Of a stretch of 64,000 nt of DNA, positions 54,034 through 63,394 are shown piece by piece (the first letter of the stretch is position 1; the number at the start of each line of letters is the position of its first letter). The notes under the pieces were generated by a model. It saw only the letters and a list, made by a program, of their open reading frames with translations. It was not told the DNA's origin and made no database searches. Position numbers and translations under genes: made by a program. The DNA comes from Thermococcus barossii (GTDB taxonomy: Archaea; Methanobacteriota_B; Thermococci; Thermococcales; Thermococcaceae), in contig NZ_CP015101.1 in NCBI RefSeq assembly GCF_002214465.1, positions 1,433,013 through 1,497,012 on the forward strand, written 5' to 3'.

Positions 54034-54094
54034 GCCGCCGATGATGAAAACTCCCTGCCCCGAACGGTGAGGAGAACCGGCTCCCTGAGGCGGT
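54034..54094 (+). ncRNA. C/D box sRNA with terminal stem
   Basis: Terminal stem GCCGCC (54034-54039) pairs with GGCGGT (54089-54094). Inside: C box ATGATGA (54041-54047), 12-nt guide (54048-54059), D'-like CCGA (54060-54063, one mismatch), C'-like GTGAGGA (54067-54073, one mismatch), 11-nt guide (54074-54084) and D box CTGA (54085-54088). The box spacing and closing stem are those of archaeal methylation guides. A TATA-like gatttta lies about 25 bases upstream. Predicted complements: GGCAGGGAGTTT (D') and GGAGCCGGTTC (D); targets not assigned. Confidence 0.8.
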
Positions 54095-54184
54095 AATGGA
54101 CCCCCAACACTTGTCTATGACACCCCCGAGAACAGTTCCGGTGGAGAACGCAACCATCAGTAAAATCGTTTTTGCAGGGAGGTT

Positions 54185-54262
54185 TGGTGGACCGGGCGGG
54201 ATTTGAACCCGCGGCCTCCGCCTTGCGAGGGCGGCGCTCATACCAGGCTGAGCTACCGGCCC
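54185..54262 (-). tRNA. tRNA-Ala (anticodon CGC)
   Basis: The minus strand folds into a cloverleaf: acceptor GGGCCGG/CCGGTCC, D stem GCTC/GAGC, anticodon stem CCGCC/GGCGG with loop CTCGCAA, so the anticodon is CGC (Ala, reading GCG). T arm GCGGG-TTCAAAT-CCCGC, discriminator A and genome-encoded CCA. I see no intron. Promoter candidates actttttaaagg and catataacc lie upstream on the minus strand. Confidence 0.95.
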
Positions 54263-54401
54263 GCACCCGGTTATATGGGAACCGTCTCGCCTTTAAAAAG
54301 TTTTGGTATAAACCAGGGGATTGGTAAACATTTCTGAGTTTAATTTCCACTGGAAAGGAAGGACTTTTAACTTAAAGGTGCCAATCAAACCCGGTGGTTG
54401 G

Positions 54402-55673
54402 ATGGACGCGCTTAACTTTCACAGGAACAACTTCCCCGGCAACGGGAAGATCGAGGTCATCCCCAAGGTTCCGCTCACGAGGGAAACGCTGAGCCTGGCA
54501 TACACCCCCGGCGTGGCGGAGGTTTCGATGGCAATAGCGAACGGAGAAGACCCCTGCGAGTACACCAACAGGTGCAACACGATAGCCGTTGTAAGCGACG
54601 GAACAAGGGTTCTCGGCCTCGGCGACATAGGTCCTTTCGGGGCGCTCCCGGTCATGGAGGGAAAGGCGCTCCTCTTCAAGGCCTTCGGCGGTGTTGACGC
54701 GTTCCCGCTCGTTTTAGCTGAGAAGGACCCGGAAAGGTTCATCGAACTCGTCAAGGCAGTTTCTCCCTCCTTCGGCGGGATAAACCTCGAAGACATAGCC
54801 TCACCCAAGTGCTTCTACATCCTTGAGAGGCTCCGGGGTGAGCTGAACATCCCCGTCTTCCACGATGACCAGCAGGGGACAGCTTCCGTTGTGCTGGCAG
54901 GACTGATAAACGCCCTTGAAGTGGTCGGGAAGAGCCTCGACGAAATAACCGTGGCCCTCTTCGGGGCGGGTGCAGCGGGCTTCGCGACGCTCAGAATCAT
55001 CACTGCGGCGGGGGTTAAGCCCGGGAACGTCTGCGTCGTCGAAATCGTGGAGGGTAGGCCAAGGATTCTGACTCCCGATCTGCCCTTGGAGAATCTCTTC
55101 CCGTACCGCGGGGAACTGCTGGAGAAGACGAACGGCGAAGGGCTTGAGGGAGGGCCAGAGGAAGCTTTGCAAGGTGCGGACGTGCTCATCTCATTCACAA
55201 GGCCCGGACCGGGCGTGATAAAGCCCGAGTGGATAGAGAAGATGGCGGACGACGCGATAGTATTTCCTCTGGCCAACCCAATACCTGAGATTCTCCCTGA
55301 GGACGCCAAAAAGGCCGGAGCGAGGATAGTGGCAACCGGAAGGAGCGATTATCCCAACCAGGTGAACAACCTCCTCGGCTTCCCGGCGATATTCAGGGGT
55401 GCCCTCGACGTGAGGGCCGAGACGATAACCGACGGCATGATAATCGCCGCTTCAAAGGCGATGGCATCGGTGATAGAGCCAAGCGAGGAGGAGATAATCT
55501 CGTCGCCCTTCCACCCGGAAGTCCACCCCAGGGTGGCGAGGGCCGTCGCGGAGGAGGCCGTGAAAGAAGGCGTCGCGAGGAGGAAGATCAGCGGCGAGGA
55601 AGTCGAGGAAAACCTGCGCCGCTGGAGGAAGTTCTACGAGGATATGATAGCCCCCATCAGCGCGGGACGGTAG
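54402..55673 (+). CDS. Malate dehydrogenase (oxaloacetate-decarboxylating), malic enzyme
   Basis: 423 residues. It interconverts malate and pyruvate plus CO2. Motifs: AYTPGVAEVSMAIA, VVSDGTRVLGLGDIGPFGALP, FHDDQQGTASVVLAGL and the NAD(P)-binding ALFGAGAAGFATLRI (about 195-209). ATG 54402 follows GGTGGTTG; a longer in-frame start reaching 54321 lies upstream of the TATA acttttaactt (about 54362-54372) and is unlikely. With fumarase and the CoA-transferase it forms a C4-acid module. Confidence 0.93.
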   Translation: MDALNFHRNNFPGNGKIEVIPKVPLTRETLSLAYTPGVAEVSMAIANGEDPCEYTNRCNTIAVVSDGTRVLGLGDIGPFGALPVMEGKALLFKAFGGVDAFPLVLAEKDPERFIELVKAVSPSFGGINLEDIASPKCFYILERLRGELNIPVFHDDQQGTASVVLAGLINALEVVGKSLDEITVALFGAGAAGFATLRIITAAGVKPGNVCVVEIVEGRPRILTPDLPLENLFPYRGELLEKTNGEGLEGGPEEALQGADVLISFTRPGPGVIKPEWIEKMADDAIVFPLANPIPEILPEDAKKAGARIVATGRSDYPNQVNNLLGFPAIFRGALDVRAETITDGMIIAASKAMASVIEPSEEEIISSPFHPEVHPRVARAVAEEAVKEGVARRKISGEEVEENLRRWRKFYEDMIAPISAGR

Positions 55674-55725
55674 GCATATAAGTCCCGCCGCCATAGATAC
55701 AGCAATCGGCGGCGGGGGTATGTCC

Positions 55726-57336
55726 ATGAAGGTTGTCGAAGCTGAGAGGGCCGTTGGGGCCGTTCCGGATAAAGCCGTTATAGCCGTCTCGGGCTTCAAC
55801 CTGCTCGTTGCGCCCGAGTACCTCCTGCTCAAGCTCTTCGAGCGCTATAAGGAGACCGGCCACCCGAAGGGAATATTCCTGGAGGTCAACCCCATTCCCA
55901 CGGCACCGAACAGGGTTCTCGACAGAATCCTGGGGGAGCTGTACCGCGAGGAGGATCAGGAGTTTCTGGCCGGAATGCTGGTGACCTACCCAGGGTGGTC
56001 GCCCTACATACAGAGGCTCATCGAAGAGAACAGGGTTGAGGGCTACACCTGGTCGATAGGCACTGCCTCATGGTTCTTCCGCGAGGTGGCGCGGGGGATT
56101 CCGGGCGTTTTGACCAGAGTCGGTCTCGGAACCTTTCTAGATCCGAGGGAGGACGGCGGCTACCTCAACGAGCTGGCGAGGAAGAGAAAGCGGTGCCTGA
56201 TTGAGCGTGTTGAAATCGGCGGTGAGGAGTACCTCTTCTACCGCGCTCCAAAGCCAAACGTTGCCTTCATCAGGGGGAGCACCGCGGACGAGATAGGCAA
56301 CGTCACGACCGAGCGAGAGGGAGCCTTCACGGAGATACTCAACATGGCACAGGCGGCAAAGGCCGAGCCGGACAAGGGCATCGTGGTGGCCCAGGTCGAG
56401 AGAGTGGCGAGGTATCCGTCGCTGAAGCCCCAGGACGTGAAGGTTCCCGGCCCGCTCGTCGACTACGTGGTCGTTTCCCCTCCGGAGTACCACAAGCAGA
56501 GCGCTAACGTGACCTACGACCCCAGGATTTCCGGCGAGGTCATACCACCGATGGATTCCGGCTCCGTTCCCAAAATGGAGCTGGGAAGCAAGAAGGTCAT
56601 AGCGCGAAGGATCCTCCTGGAGATGGTCGGGCTCGTCAAAAGGCTCAACAGGCCGGTACTCGTCAACCTCGGCATAGGAATTCCGGACAGAGTGGCTGGA
56701 GTGGCCATGGAGGAGGGCATTTCAGAGTGGGTATTCACGACGGTCGAATCGGGCCCCTTCGGCGGCATAGCCCTCGGCGGTCCGGACTTCGGAGCTTCGA
56801 TAGGCCCCTTCGCGATAATCTCGCAGCCCGACCAGTTCGCCAACTACGAGGGCGGCGTCATAGACGCGGCCAGCCTAGGCTTCATGCAGGTGGATGAGAG
56901 GGGCAACGTGAACCCTTCGCTGCTCCCGGGCAGGCTTCCGGGGCCTGGAGGCTTCCCTGTCATCTCCTACGGCTCACCAAGGATGTTCTTCGCCGGCCAC
57001 TTCACGGCCGGAAGGAAGGAGCTGAAGGTAGCCAACGGGAAGCTCGAGATAGTGCGGGACGGGAACATCAAAAAGTTCGTAAAGAGGGTTTACAAGGTCG
57101 TCTACAACGCCCCCCTCGGCCTGAAGAGGGGCCAGGAGGTCGTTTACATAACCGAAAGGGCCGTCTTCAGGCTGACGGAGAGAGGACTCGTCCTGGAAGA
57201 GCACGCGCCGGGGATAGATATCGAAAAGGACGTCCTGGCCCACATGGAGTTCGAGCCCATCATGAGTCCAAAGCTCAGGGAAATGGACGAGAGGCTCTTC
57301 CGGGAGGAGCCGATGGGGCTGAAGGACGAACTCTAA
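55726..57336 (+). CDS. Acetyl-CoA/3-ketoacid CoA-transferase, fused alpha-beta form
   Basis: About 536 residues carrying both CoA-transferase halves: the N-terminal glycine-rich [19 protein letters not shown] region and, near residue 340, [20 protein letters not shown], with the catalytic Glu in VESG. Class I enzymes move CoA between acids, for example acetate and acetoacetate. TATA gcatataag (55675-55683). ATG 55726 gives better RBS spacing than ATG 55720. Ends in a 4-bp convergent overlap with fumB. Confidence 0.88.
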   Translation: MKVVEAERAVGAVPDKAVIAVSGFNLLVAPEYLLLKLFERYKETGHPKGIFLEVNPIPTAPNRVLDRILGELYREEDQEFLAGMLVTYPGWSPYIQRLIEENRVEGYTWSIGTASWFFREVARGIPGVLTRVGLGTFLDPREDGGYLNELARKRKRCLIERVEIGGEEYLFYRAPKPNVAFIRGSTADEIGNVTTEREGAFTEILNMAQAAKAEPDKGIVVAQVERVARYPSLKPQDVKVPGPLVDYVVVSPPEYHKQSANVTYDPRISGEVIPPMDSGSVPKMELGSKKVIARRILLEMVGLVKRLNRPVLVNLGIGIPDRVAGVAMEEGISEWVFTTVESGPFGGIALGGPDFGASIGPFAIISQPDQFANYEGGVIDAASLGFMQVDERGNVNPSLLPGRLPGPGGFPVISYGSPRMFFAGHFTAGRKELKVANGKLEIVRDGNIKKFVKRVYKVVYNAPLGLKRGQEVVYITERAVFRLTERGLVLEEHAPGIDIEKDVLAHMEFEPIMSPKLREMDERLFREEPMGLKDEL

Positions 57337-57842
57337 CGGTAGAGCGAGTTCCCATGGGAATCTATGGCCACCAGCACCGGAAAGTCCTCAACCTCAAGAA
57401 CCCACAGAGCCTCTGGAATTCCGAGGTCGAGCCAGTGGACGGCTTTAACCCTCTTTATGCTCTTTGCCGCGAGTGAACCCGCACCTCCGGTGAAGGCAAA
57501 GTAAACTGCGCGGTCTTTGAAAGACCTGACCTCCATTCCGCCCTTCCCTATTATCCCCCTCACTCCCAGGTTCAGGATTTCATCTAGGTACGCGTTCATT
57601 CTGGCACTCGTCGTCGGCCCCGCCGAGACGACCTCGTAGCCATCTCCCCTTTTCCTGACCACGGGGCCGCAGTGGTATATCACCGCCCCCTCCGGCTCGA
57701 AGGGCAGTTCCTCCCTCGGCAGGCTCAGAATCCTCCGGTGGGCCGAGTCGCGGGCGGTGTAGATCGTTCCGGAGAGGTGGACTATATCACCAGCTCTCAG
57801 TTTCAGAACGTCTTCCTCGCTCAGGGGCGTTTTTAGCTTCAC
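57333..57842 (-). CDS. fumB: Fumarate hydratase class I, beta subunit
   Basis: 169 residues of the C-terminal (beta) fumarase domain: [61 protein letters not shown]. It pairs with the alpha subunit to hydrate fumarate to malate. GTG 57842 overlaps the alpha stop (GTGA) and is preceded by GAGGT at good distance; TTG 57848 is the alternative. Confidence 0.92.
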   Translation of the reverse strand: MKLKTPLSEEDVLKLRAGDIVHLSGTIYTARDSAHRRILSLPREELPFEPEGAVIYHCGPVVRKRGDGYEVVSAGPTTSARMNAYLDEILNLGVRGIIGKGGMEVRSFKDRAVYFAFTGGAGSLAAKSIKRVKAVHWLDLGIPEALWVLEVEDFPVLVAIDSHGNSLYR

Positions 57843-58693
57843 TGCCAAACCTCAACCCTCCCGTCGGGCTTTATTCTCAGGAAGGCCCGCCTGTTGGCCC
57901 AGCACTGAACGACCAGACCGACCGGAAAGCTCGCCGGATGCCTGTGAGCGACCTCAATTTTGACGTCCAAAGCGGTAGTCCTGCCGCCCATACCCATCGG
58001 GCCGATCCCGAGGGAGTTAACTGCCCCGAGTATCTCCCCCTCAAGCCCGGCTATGCGTTCGTTGGGATGCCCCTCGCCGACCCTCCTGAGAAGGGCCTTT
58101 TTGGCGAGCTTCAGTGAGAGGTCAGCGCTTCCACCAACGCCTATACCCAGAATAACCGGTGGGCAGGGCTTTCCGCCGCAGGCCTTAACGTGCGCGACGA
58201 CGAAGCGCTTGACCCCTTCCCAGCCCTCGGAGGGGGTAAGCATAGCCAGGGCGGAGCAGTTTTCACTTCCACCACCCTTTGGAAGGACCGCCACCTCGAT
58301 TTCGTCGCCCTCAGTTATCTCCCAGTGGATTATGGGAACGCCCCTCCCAGTGTTGTCGCCTGAGTTCCTCCCGGTCAGAATGTCGACGGCGTTTGGCCTG
58401 AGGGGCACATCTTCCGTCGCCCTCCTCGTCGCCTCGATTATGGCATCTTCGAGCTCCCCGAGGAAGGGGCTGTTAACCCCGGCTTTAACGAAGAAGGTCA
58501 GCGTTCCGGTGTCCTGGCAGACGGGAATGGACTCGGTTTTTCCGATATCTATAGCCTTGAGAATGTTCTCAAGGTTGAAGCGCGCTATTTCGCTCTCCTC
58601 CCGTCCGTAAGCCTCTTCGAGGGCTAAAACGACATCATCAGGAATCCTCGTGACGGCAAGCCTTATCGCCTCGACGATGGCATTGGCAATCAA
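57839..58693 (-). CDS. fumA: Fumarate hydratase class I, alpha subunit
   Basis: 284 residues, iron-sulfur fumarase type. Cluster-ligand Cys are in [10 protein letters not shown] (about 59), [12 protein letters not shown] (about 145) and [19 protein letters not shown]. Conserved [15 protein letters not shown] is also present. The TTG start at 58693 follows GGTGAATG; no suitable ATG is nearby. First gene of the two-subunit operon. Confidence 0.92.
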   Translation of the reverse strand: MIANAIVEAIRLAVTRIPDDVVLALEEAYGREESEIARFNLENILKAIDIGKTESIPVCQDTGTLTFFVKAGVNSPFLGELEDAIIEATRRATEDVPLRPNAVDILTGRNSGDNTGRGVPIIHWEITEGDEIEVAVLPKGGGSENCSALAMLTPSEGWEGVKRFVVAHVKACGGKPCPPVILGIGVGGSADLSLKLAKKALLRRVGEGHPNERIAGLEGEILGAVNSLGIGPMGMGGRTTALDVKIEVAHRHPASFPVGLVVQCWANRRAFLRIKPDGRVEVWQ

Positions 58694-58707
58694 TAGGCAT
58701 TCACCTG

Positions 58708-60000
58708 TTAAAAGTCGGAATTGGAGTTAAAAAGTTTGACGCTTTCCTTTAAAAGCCATCTCCACAGGGGCACGGCCCTGACACGCAGACTGCCCCTCGT
58801 GAGCTCCCCCGAATAGGCCCAGGTGACGAGGGTTCCCTCCTTGACGCCAAAAAGCTCCATTGCCCTGAAAAGGCTTTTCAGCTCCCTCCTCGCTATCTCG
58901 TCCCCGTCCGAGGCGTATGTAACCTGTATCAGTTCCGTTTTCCCGCCTTCACGCACGACGAAGTCCACCTCCCCCCTCGTGTCGCGGTGGTGGTAGAGTT
59001 CAAGCTCGGGCTTGAGGTAGTGCTTCACCCTGAGCAGTTCGAGGAAAACCGCGTTCTCCATGAGCCTGCCGATGTTCTCCGAGACCCGGGGGACAACTGC
59101 GTTGATCATCCCGGTGTCCACTGCGTAGACCTTCTTATCTCCCCTGAGGACTTCCTTTGGCTTGAAGGAGAACTTTGGGAGCTCAAAAACGAGGTATGCC
59201 GACTCAAGGTACTCCACGTAGTTTTTTACCGTCTCGACGTTCCCGATTCCGAGGACGTTTTTGGTCTTGCTGTAGGTGAACCTGCCGGCAAAGTTCGAGA
59301 AGAGGTAGAAGGCCACCTCCTTCAGCTCTCTGACGTTCCTGACACCGTAGCGAACGATTACGTCCCGTGTTATAATGTCGTTGTAGAGATTCACGAGGTA
59401 CTCCCTGCCAAATTGAAGAGCCTCGGGAAATCCCCCCCGCTTTAGGTACTCCTCCAGGGCCCTTTTTACCATTGCCTCCTCCCGCGTTGTCTTCACGTCT
59501 GGCACAATTCCCCTGTAGGCTAGGAACTCCCTGAAGGAGAAGGGCAGGAGCGTGTAGCTCAGGTACCTGCCGGTCAGGTAGGTGGAAAACTCTCGCGAGA
59601 GGAGCCGGGCGTTGCTTCCAGTCACTACAGTTGGATAGTTCTCCCTCAGAACGGAAACCATCCTCTCCCAGCCTTCCACCTCCTGAACCTCGTCGAGAAT
59701 CACATAGTCAAACTCGCCGAGGAGTTCGTAGCCCGCCTGCAGGAGCTTTTTATAGTCGCCAACAGAGAAACCCGCCATCGCGGGATCCTCGAAGTTCACA
59801 TAGAGCGCCTTTTCCCCCAGCTTGAAGGCCAGAACCGACTTTCCAGAGCGCCTCGGGCCTGTGATGATGTGAGCGGTGGGGGCGAAGTTCCGGAGTATCC
59901 TGTCCTTGAGCTCCCTCTCTATGAGGTTCTCCCTCAGGAGCTTTTCGTTCAGAGTTTCCCTCTGGTCGGCGAGGGCCCTCTGAATTTCCTCAACGTTCAT
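58708..60000 (-). CDS. AAA-family ATPase with DUF4143-type C-terminal domain (paralogue)
   Basis: 430 residues. Walker A GPRRSGKSVLAFKLGEKA (about 44-61), Walker B YVILDEVQEVEGWERM (about 100-115), sensor VTGSNARLLSREFSTYLTGR, and a C-terminal DTRGEVDFVVREGGKTELIQVTY with a nuclease-like core. Same family and layout as 15578-16855. Start ATG 60000 lies about 25 bases from its TATA, so probably leaderless. Two palindromes upstream suggest autoregulation. Confidence 0.85.
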   Translation of the reverse strand: MNVEEIQRALADQRETLNEKLLRENLIERELKDRILRNFAPTAHIITGPRRSGKSVLAFKLGEKALYVNFEDPAMAGFSVGDYKKLLQAGYELLGEFDYVILDEVQEVEGWERMVSVLRENYPTVVTGSNARLLSREFSTYLTGRYLSYTLLPFSFREFLAYRGIVPDVKTTREEAMVKRALEEYLKRGGFPEALQFGREYLVNLYNDIITRDVIVRYGVRNVRELKEVAFYLFSNFAGRFTYSKTKNVLGIGNVETVKNYVEYLESAYLVFELPKFSFKPKEVLRGDKKVYAVDTGMINAVVPRVSENIGRLMENAVFLELLRVKHYLKPELELYHHRDTRGEVDFVVREGGKTELIQVTYASDGDEIARRELKSLFRAMELFGVKEGTLVTWAYSGELTRGSLRVRAVPLWRWLLKESVKLFNSNSDF

Positions 60001-60018
60001 GGGTTAAGATAGTGCAAA

Positions 60019-60084
60019 CTTCATATAAAGTTTACCATTATACTGGTAAATTTTCTGGGTAAAATTTACCATCATGCTGGTAAG
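60019..60084 (-). promoter_or_regulatory. Promoter with two tandem TTTACCA/TGGTAAA palindromes
   Basis: The minus-strand TATA ctttatatga (60021-60030) serves the ATPase gene. Palindrome 1, TTTACCA-N6-TGGTAAA, is at 60031-60050 and abuts the TATA, covering the BRE position. Palindrome 2, TTTACCA-N6-TGGTAAG, is at 60065-60084, centres 34 bp apart. Repetition of the same half-site makes a specific operator likely. Confidence 0.7.
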
Positions 60085-60121
60085 TTTTGAGAGTGTCTGA
60101 TAGAAAAAGTGAGAAGGGCAA

Positions 60122-61039
60122 TCAGCCCTTGAGAATCTCAACTATCTGCTCGGCAACCTGAACCCCGGCGCGCATCTGGGCCTCAACCGTTGAGGCGCCT
60201 ATGTGGGGAGTGAGGACGACGTTGTCGAGCTTTGTGAGAGGGTGGTCCTTCGGCAGGGGCTCCTCCTCGAAAACATCTAAGCCAGCTCCGGCAATCCAGC
60301 CCTCCCGGAGGGCTTTGACAAGGGCGTTGGTATCAACGACGGCCCCGCGGGCGGCGTTGATGAGTATTGCTGTAGGCTTCATGAGTCTAAGCCTCTCCTC
60401 GTTGATGAGGTGGTAGGTCTGCTCCACCAGCGGAACGTGAAGGGTAACTACGTCGCTCTCCTTAAGGAGTTCCTCCAGCGGGACGAACTTCCCGCCGACT
60501 TCCCTGGCCCTCTCTTCGTTCGGGTACGGGTCGTAGAGGAGAACGTTCATCCCCAAGGCCCTGGCTATCTTGGCTATGCTGTAACCTATCCTACCAAAGC
60601 CGACTATTCCGAGCGTCTTGCCCTCAAGCTCCATGCCCATGCACTGCTTCTTGGCCCAGACGCCTTCCCTCATCTTCCTGTCGGCGAAGGCTATCTTTCT
60701 GGCAACGGCAAACATCAGGGCAACGGCGAGCTCGGCGACGCTCCTTGAGCTTGCCCCCGGGCTGTTAACTACCTTAATCCCCCTCTCCTTCGCGGCCTCA
60801 AGGTCTATGTTGTCGAGGCCAACCCCCGCCCTTCCGATGACCTTGAGTTTAGGAGCGGCCTCGATAACCCTTCTAGTCACCTTCGGCTTGCTCCTGACGA
60901 TTATGGCATCCACATCCCCAACGAGCTCAACGAGCTTCTCCTCGTCGGGATACTCCTCATAGATAACCTCAAAACCGGCGTTCTTCAAAACCTCTATCGC
61001 CCTCTCGTGGAGCGGAGCTGCAACGAGAACCTTCACCAT
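60122..61039 (-). CDS. serA: D-3-phosphoglycerate dehydrogenase, short form
   Basis: About 305 residues of the D-isomer 2-hydroxyacid dehydrogenase family, without the C-terminal ACT domain. GRAGVGLDNIDLEAAKERG, VVNSPGASSRSVAELA, the NAD-binding GFGRIGYSIAKIA (about 146-158), catalytic Arg (NAARGAVVDTNAL), Glu and the PHIGAST His motif are all present. First step of serine synthesis; closely related reductases cannot be fully excluded. ATG 61039 follows GGTGATGGAG. Confidence 0.88.
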   Translation of the reverse strand: MVKVLVAAPLHERAIEVLKNAGFEVIYEEYPDEEKLVELVGDVDAIIVRSKPKVTRRVIEAAPKLKVIGRAGVGLDNIDLEAAKERGIKVVNSPGASSRSVAELAVALMFAVARKIAFADRKMREGVWAKKQCMGMELEGKTLGIVGFGRIGYSIAKIARALGMNVLLYDPYPNEERAREVGGKFVPLEELLKESDVVTLHVPLVEQTYHLINEERLRLMKPTAILINAARGAVVDTNALVKALREGWIAGAGLDVFEEEPLPKDHPLTKLDNVVLTPHIGASTVEAQMRAGVQVAEQIVEILKG

Positions 61040-61049
61040 CTCCATCACC

Positions 61050-61697
61050 TCATCCCCTTCGTTTTATAGCCATGAGCATGACCTGGTCGGAGGCATCCTC
61101 GGCGCGGTCGGCTATGTCCCCTATTTTCGTCAGTATCTGGTTCCAGATAAGCTTGGCATAGGTCGTAACGGTCTCGCTCTCAAAAACCTTCCCCTTGACG
61201 TCGTATTCAACCTCATCGGCCCTCTCCTCGGCATCTTCAACGGCCTTGGCCAGCTCTATCGCCCTGTCAACGTCGGAGTTGAGGGCATTGACGGCCTCCT
61301 CAAGAAGGGCGTAGCTCTCTATGGCCGACTCAACGAGCTTCATAATCTCGTCTCTGAGCTCTACGGGAGCCTTCGGTTTCGCCAGAATCAGCGTGTGGGC
61401 CGCGCTCTCGGCGGCATCGGCCACCTGGTCAATGAGCTCGGAAAGCCTCACGTAGTCCCCCCTGTTGGCTGGCAGGAAGGCACCTTCGTAGAGCATCGTC
61501 TCTATGCTCCTCCTGAGCGTGTCTGCCTTGCTCTCCAGTTGGTCAACCTCCCTCTCAAAGGCCCTGGCCCTTTCAAAGTCCCCATCAAGGTAGGCGTTCA
61601 TGAGCTCCCTGAAGGCAACCAAGGACTCCTTAACAACCTCAAGATGCCTATCGATGGCCTCAAAAACGCTGCTCTCCTTACCACCGAATATGGGCAT
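61050..61697 (-). CDS. DUF47/PhoU-like protein
   Basis: 215 residues, all-helical, of the DUF47 (TIGR00153) family. Acidic repeat segments such as ELIDQVADAAESAAH and IGDIADRAEDASDQVML fit the PhoU-like metal-binding three-helix pattern. Usually partners a Pit-type phosphate transporter; none is in this window. RBS GGGAGGGAAA. Located 10 bp upstream of serA on the same strand, possibly cotranscribed. Confidence 0.85.
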   Translation of the reverse strand: MPIFGGKESSVFEAIDRHLEVVKESLVAFRELMNAYLDGDFERARAFEREVDQLESKADTLRRSIETMLYEGAFLPANRGDYVRLSELIDQVADAAESAAHTLILAKPKAPVELRDEIMKLVESAIESYALLEEAVNALNSDVDRAIELAKAVEDAEERADEVEYDVKGKVFESETVTTYAKLIWNQILTKIGDIADRAEDASDQVMLMAIKRRG

Positions 61698-61732
61698 TTT
61701 CCCTCCCCCAGGATAACTTCCAGCGATGGGGT

Positions 61733-62632
61733 TTATCTACTTTGCCCCTCCTTCGCCTTGATGAGCGCCCAGAGGAGCTCGTTCCGTGGCGCTTCGAGGC
61801 CAACTTCGGCCGCATACTCTACAATCTTGCCGTGGATGTAGTCAACCTCCGTTCTCTTACCCCTCCTTATGTCCTGGAGGGTGGAGTTGTAGTTCTCCCT
61901 GGTGCGCTCGATCGTATCCCAGAGGAGCTCCAGCGGGTGTATCTCAAACTCGATGCCGAGCTGCTGGGCAACGGTGCAACCTTCACGGGCTATGTCAACG
62001 GAAATGGCCTCAAGGTACGGATTATCCTTCAAAGTCCCGTTCTTGACTTCGAGAACCGTCCCAAGACCGTTAATAACCGAGTTCACTATGGCCTTCGCCC
62101 ACTTCCAGCCCAGAACGTTCTCCGTGACGTGGGTTTCCAGACCGGAAGCGTTGAAAACCTCGGCGACCTTTCCGACAAAGGGGTCACCTCCCGTTGGATA
62201 CCTCCCGATGACGGTTATACCCCTTCCCGTCCATCTCACGCGCCCCCACTCAACCAGCATGGCGCCGTTCGTGGTTATTCCACCCATAACTCTCGGGGTG
62301 ACCTTAAGGGCAAGCTCCTCGTTGCCGAGGCCGTTCTGTATGCTCAGTATCCACGTCTCCGGTCCAATACAGCTTTTCGCACACTCAAGGGCGGTTTTAG
62401 TTGAGTAGGATTTTGTAGCCAGGAGCAGGAGATCAGGCGGCTCGTCGGGGGCGTAGAGGCTTGCCTCAGGATAGACCGTGAACTCCTCAACCCCAAACAC
62501 GTGGAGACCGTTCTCGTTTACCGCCCTCACCTGCTCCTCCCTTCCGATGAGCGTCACATCGTTGCCGGCCCTCGCGAGCAGGGCCCCGAAGAGCGAACCT
62601 ATGCTCCCCGCACCGAGTACGTAAACCTTCAT
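61733..62632 (-). CDS. panE: 2-dehydropantoate 2-reductase (ketopantoate reductase)
   Basis: 299 residues. N-terminal Rossmann motif [20 protein letters not shown] (residues 3-22), the family's [12 protein letters not shown] and the catalytic-Lys helix [15 protein letters not shown] (about 176-190). It reduces ketopantoate to pantoate in CoA synthesis. In Thermococcales PanE can be a target of feedback by CoA. ATG 62632; transcribed divergently from trmJ across 45 bp. Confidence 0.92.
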   Translation of the reverse strand: MKVYVLGAGSIGSLFGALLARAGNDVTLIGREEQVRAVNENGLHVFGVEEFTVYPEASLYAPDEPPDLLLLATKSYSTKTALECAKSCIGPETWILSIQNGLGNEELALKVTPRVMGGITTNGAMLVEWGRVRWTGRGITVIGRYPTGGDPFVGKVAEVFNASGLETHVTENVLGWKWAKAIVNSVINGLGTVLEVKNGTLKDNPYLEAISVDIAREGCTVAQQLGIEFEIHPLELLWDTIERTRENYNSTLQDIRRGKRTEVDYIHGKIVEYAAEVGLEAPRNELLWALIKAKEGQSR

Positions 62633-62677
62633 CCCACCACCGCAACCGTTTAAAGCCCCATCCTTAAAGCCTTACCG

Positions 62678-63394
62678 ATGATAGGTGTCGTTCTCGTTGA
62701 GCCGGAGGGGCCGGCAAACATCGGTATGATAGCGAGAACCATGAAGAACTTTGGATTTTCCAGCCTAGTCATGGTCAAGCCGAACATCACGGAGGAGAGC
62801 TACAGCTATGCAGTCCACGCGGGCGACGTTCTGGACAGGGCGATAGTTGTCGAGAGCTTCGAGGAGGCGCTTGAGCTCTTCGACCTGACGGTCGGAACGA
62901 CCGGGAAGCCCGGGAAAGGCTTCATCCCATACCGAGTTCCCATCTATCCCTGGGAGCTGAGGGAGACGCTTGAAGGCTATCCCGGGAGGATCGGCCTTTT
63001 CTTCGGCAGGGAGAGCATCGGGCTGAGGAACGATGAGCTGGAAAGGCTCGACTTCACCGTGACGGTTCCGACCAGCGGGGAATACCCCGTGATGAACCTC
63101 GCACAGTCCGTCGCGGTGATCCTCTACGAGCTAACGAAGGGAAAACCTGAAGCCAAAGTCCGTTCCCTTGAGCCCGCGACGAGGAGGGAGAAGGAGGAGC
63201 TTGTGGGGGCGTGGGAGAGACTCTTGGAGGCTCTCAACTACCCCAAGGACCCGGCGAGGCGGGAGGTCTTTGCAAAGGTGTTTCGGCGCTTCGTGGGGAG
63301 GGCCGTTCTGTACGGGAGGGAGGTTCACACGCTAATTGGCCCGCTGAGAAAGGCGGCCATCAAACTGGAGGAATGCAGGGATGCTGAGCGTTGA
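62678..63394 (+). CDS. trmJ: tRNA 2'-O-methyltransferase TrmJ (SPOUT)
   Basis: 238 residues. SPOUT signatures: VLVEPEGPANIGMIARTMKNF at the N terminus, GLFFGRESIGLRNDELERLD (about 106-125), and PVMNLAQSVAVILYEL (about 137-152), which form the knotted AdoMet site. Archaeal TrmJ methylates nucleotide 32 of tRNA. TATA ccttaaagcc precedes the ATG closely, suggesting a leaderless mRNA. It overlaps ogt by 14 bp. Confidence 0.9.
   Translation: MIGVVLVEPEGPANIGMIARTMKNFGFSSLVMVKPNITEESYSYAVHAGDVLDRAIVVESFEEALELFDLTVGTTGKPGKGFIPYRVPIYPWELRETLEGYPGRIGLFFGRESIGLRNDELERLDFTVTVPTSGEYPVMNLAQSVAVILYELTKGKPEAKVRSLEPATRREKEELVGAWERLLEALNYPKDPARREVFAKVFRRFVGRAVLYGREVHTLIGPLRKAAIKLEECRDAER

Noticed and set aside
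54012-54350. A minus-strand open frame running across the tRNA-Ala gene and the C/D sRNA.
   Set aside because: Its middle is a translated tRNA, a known annotation artefact; no RBS or domain supports it. A short downstream sub-frame also lacks support.
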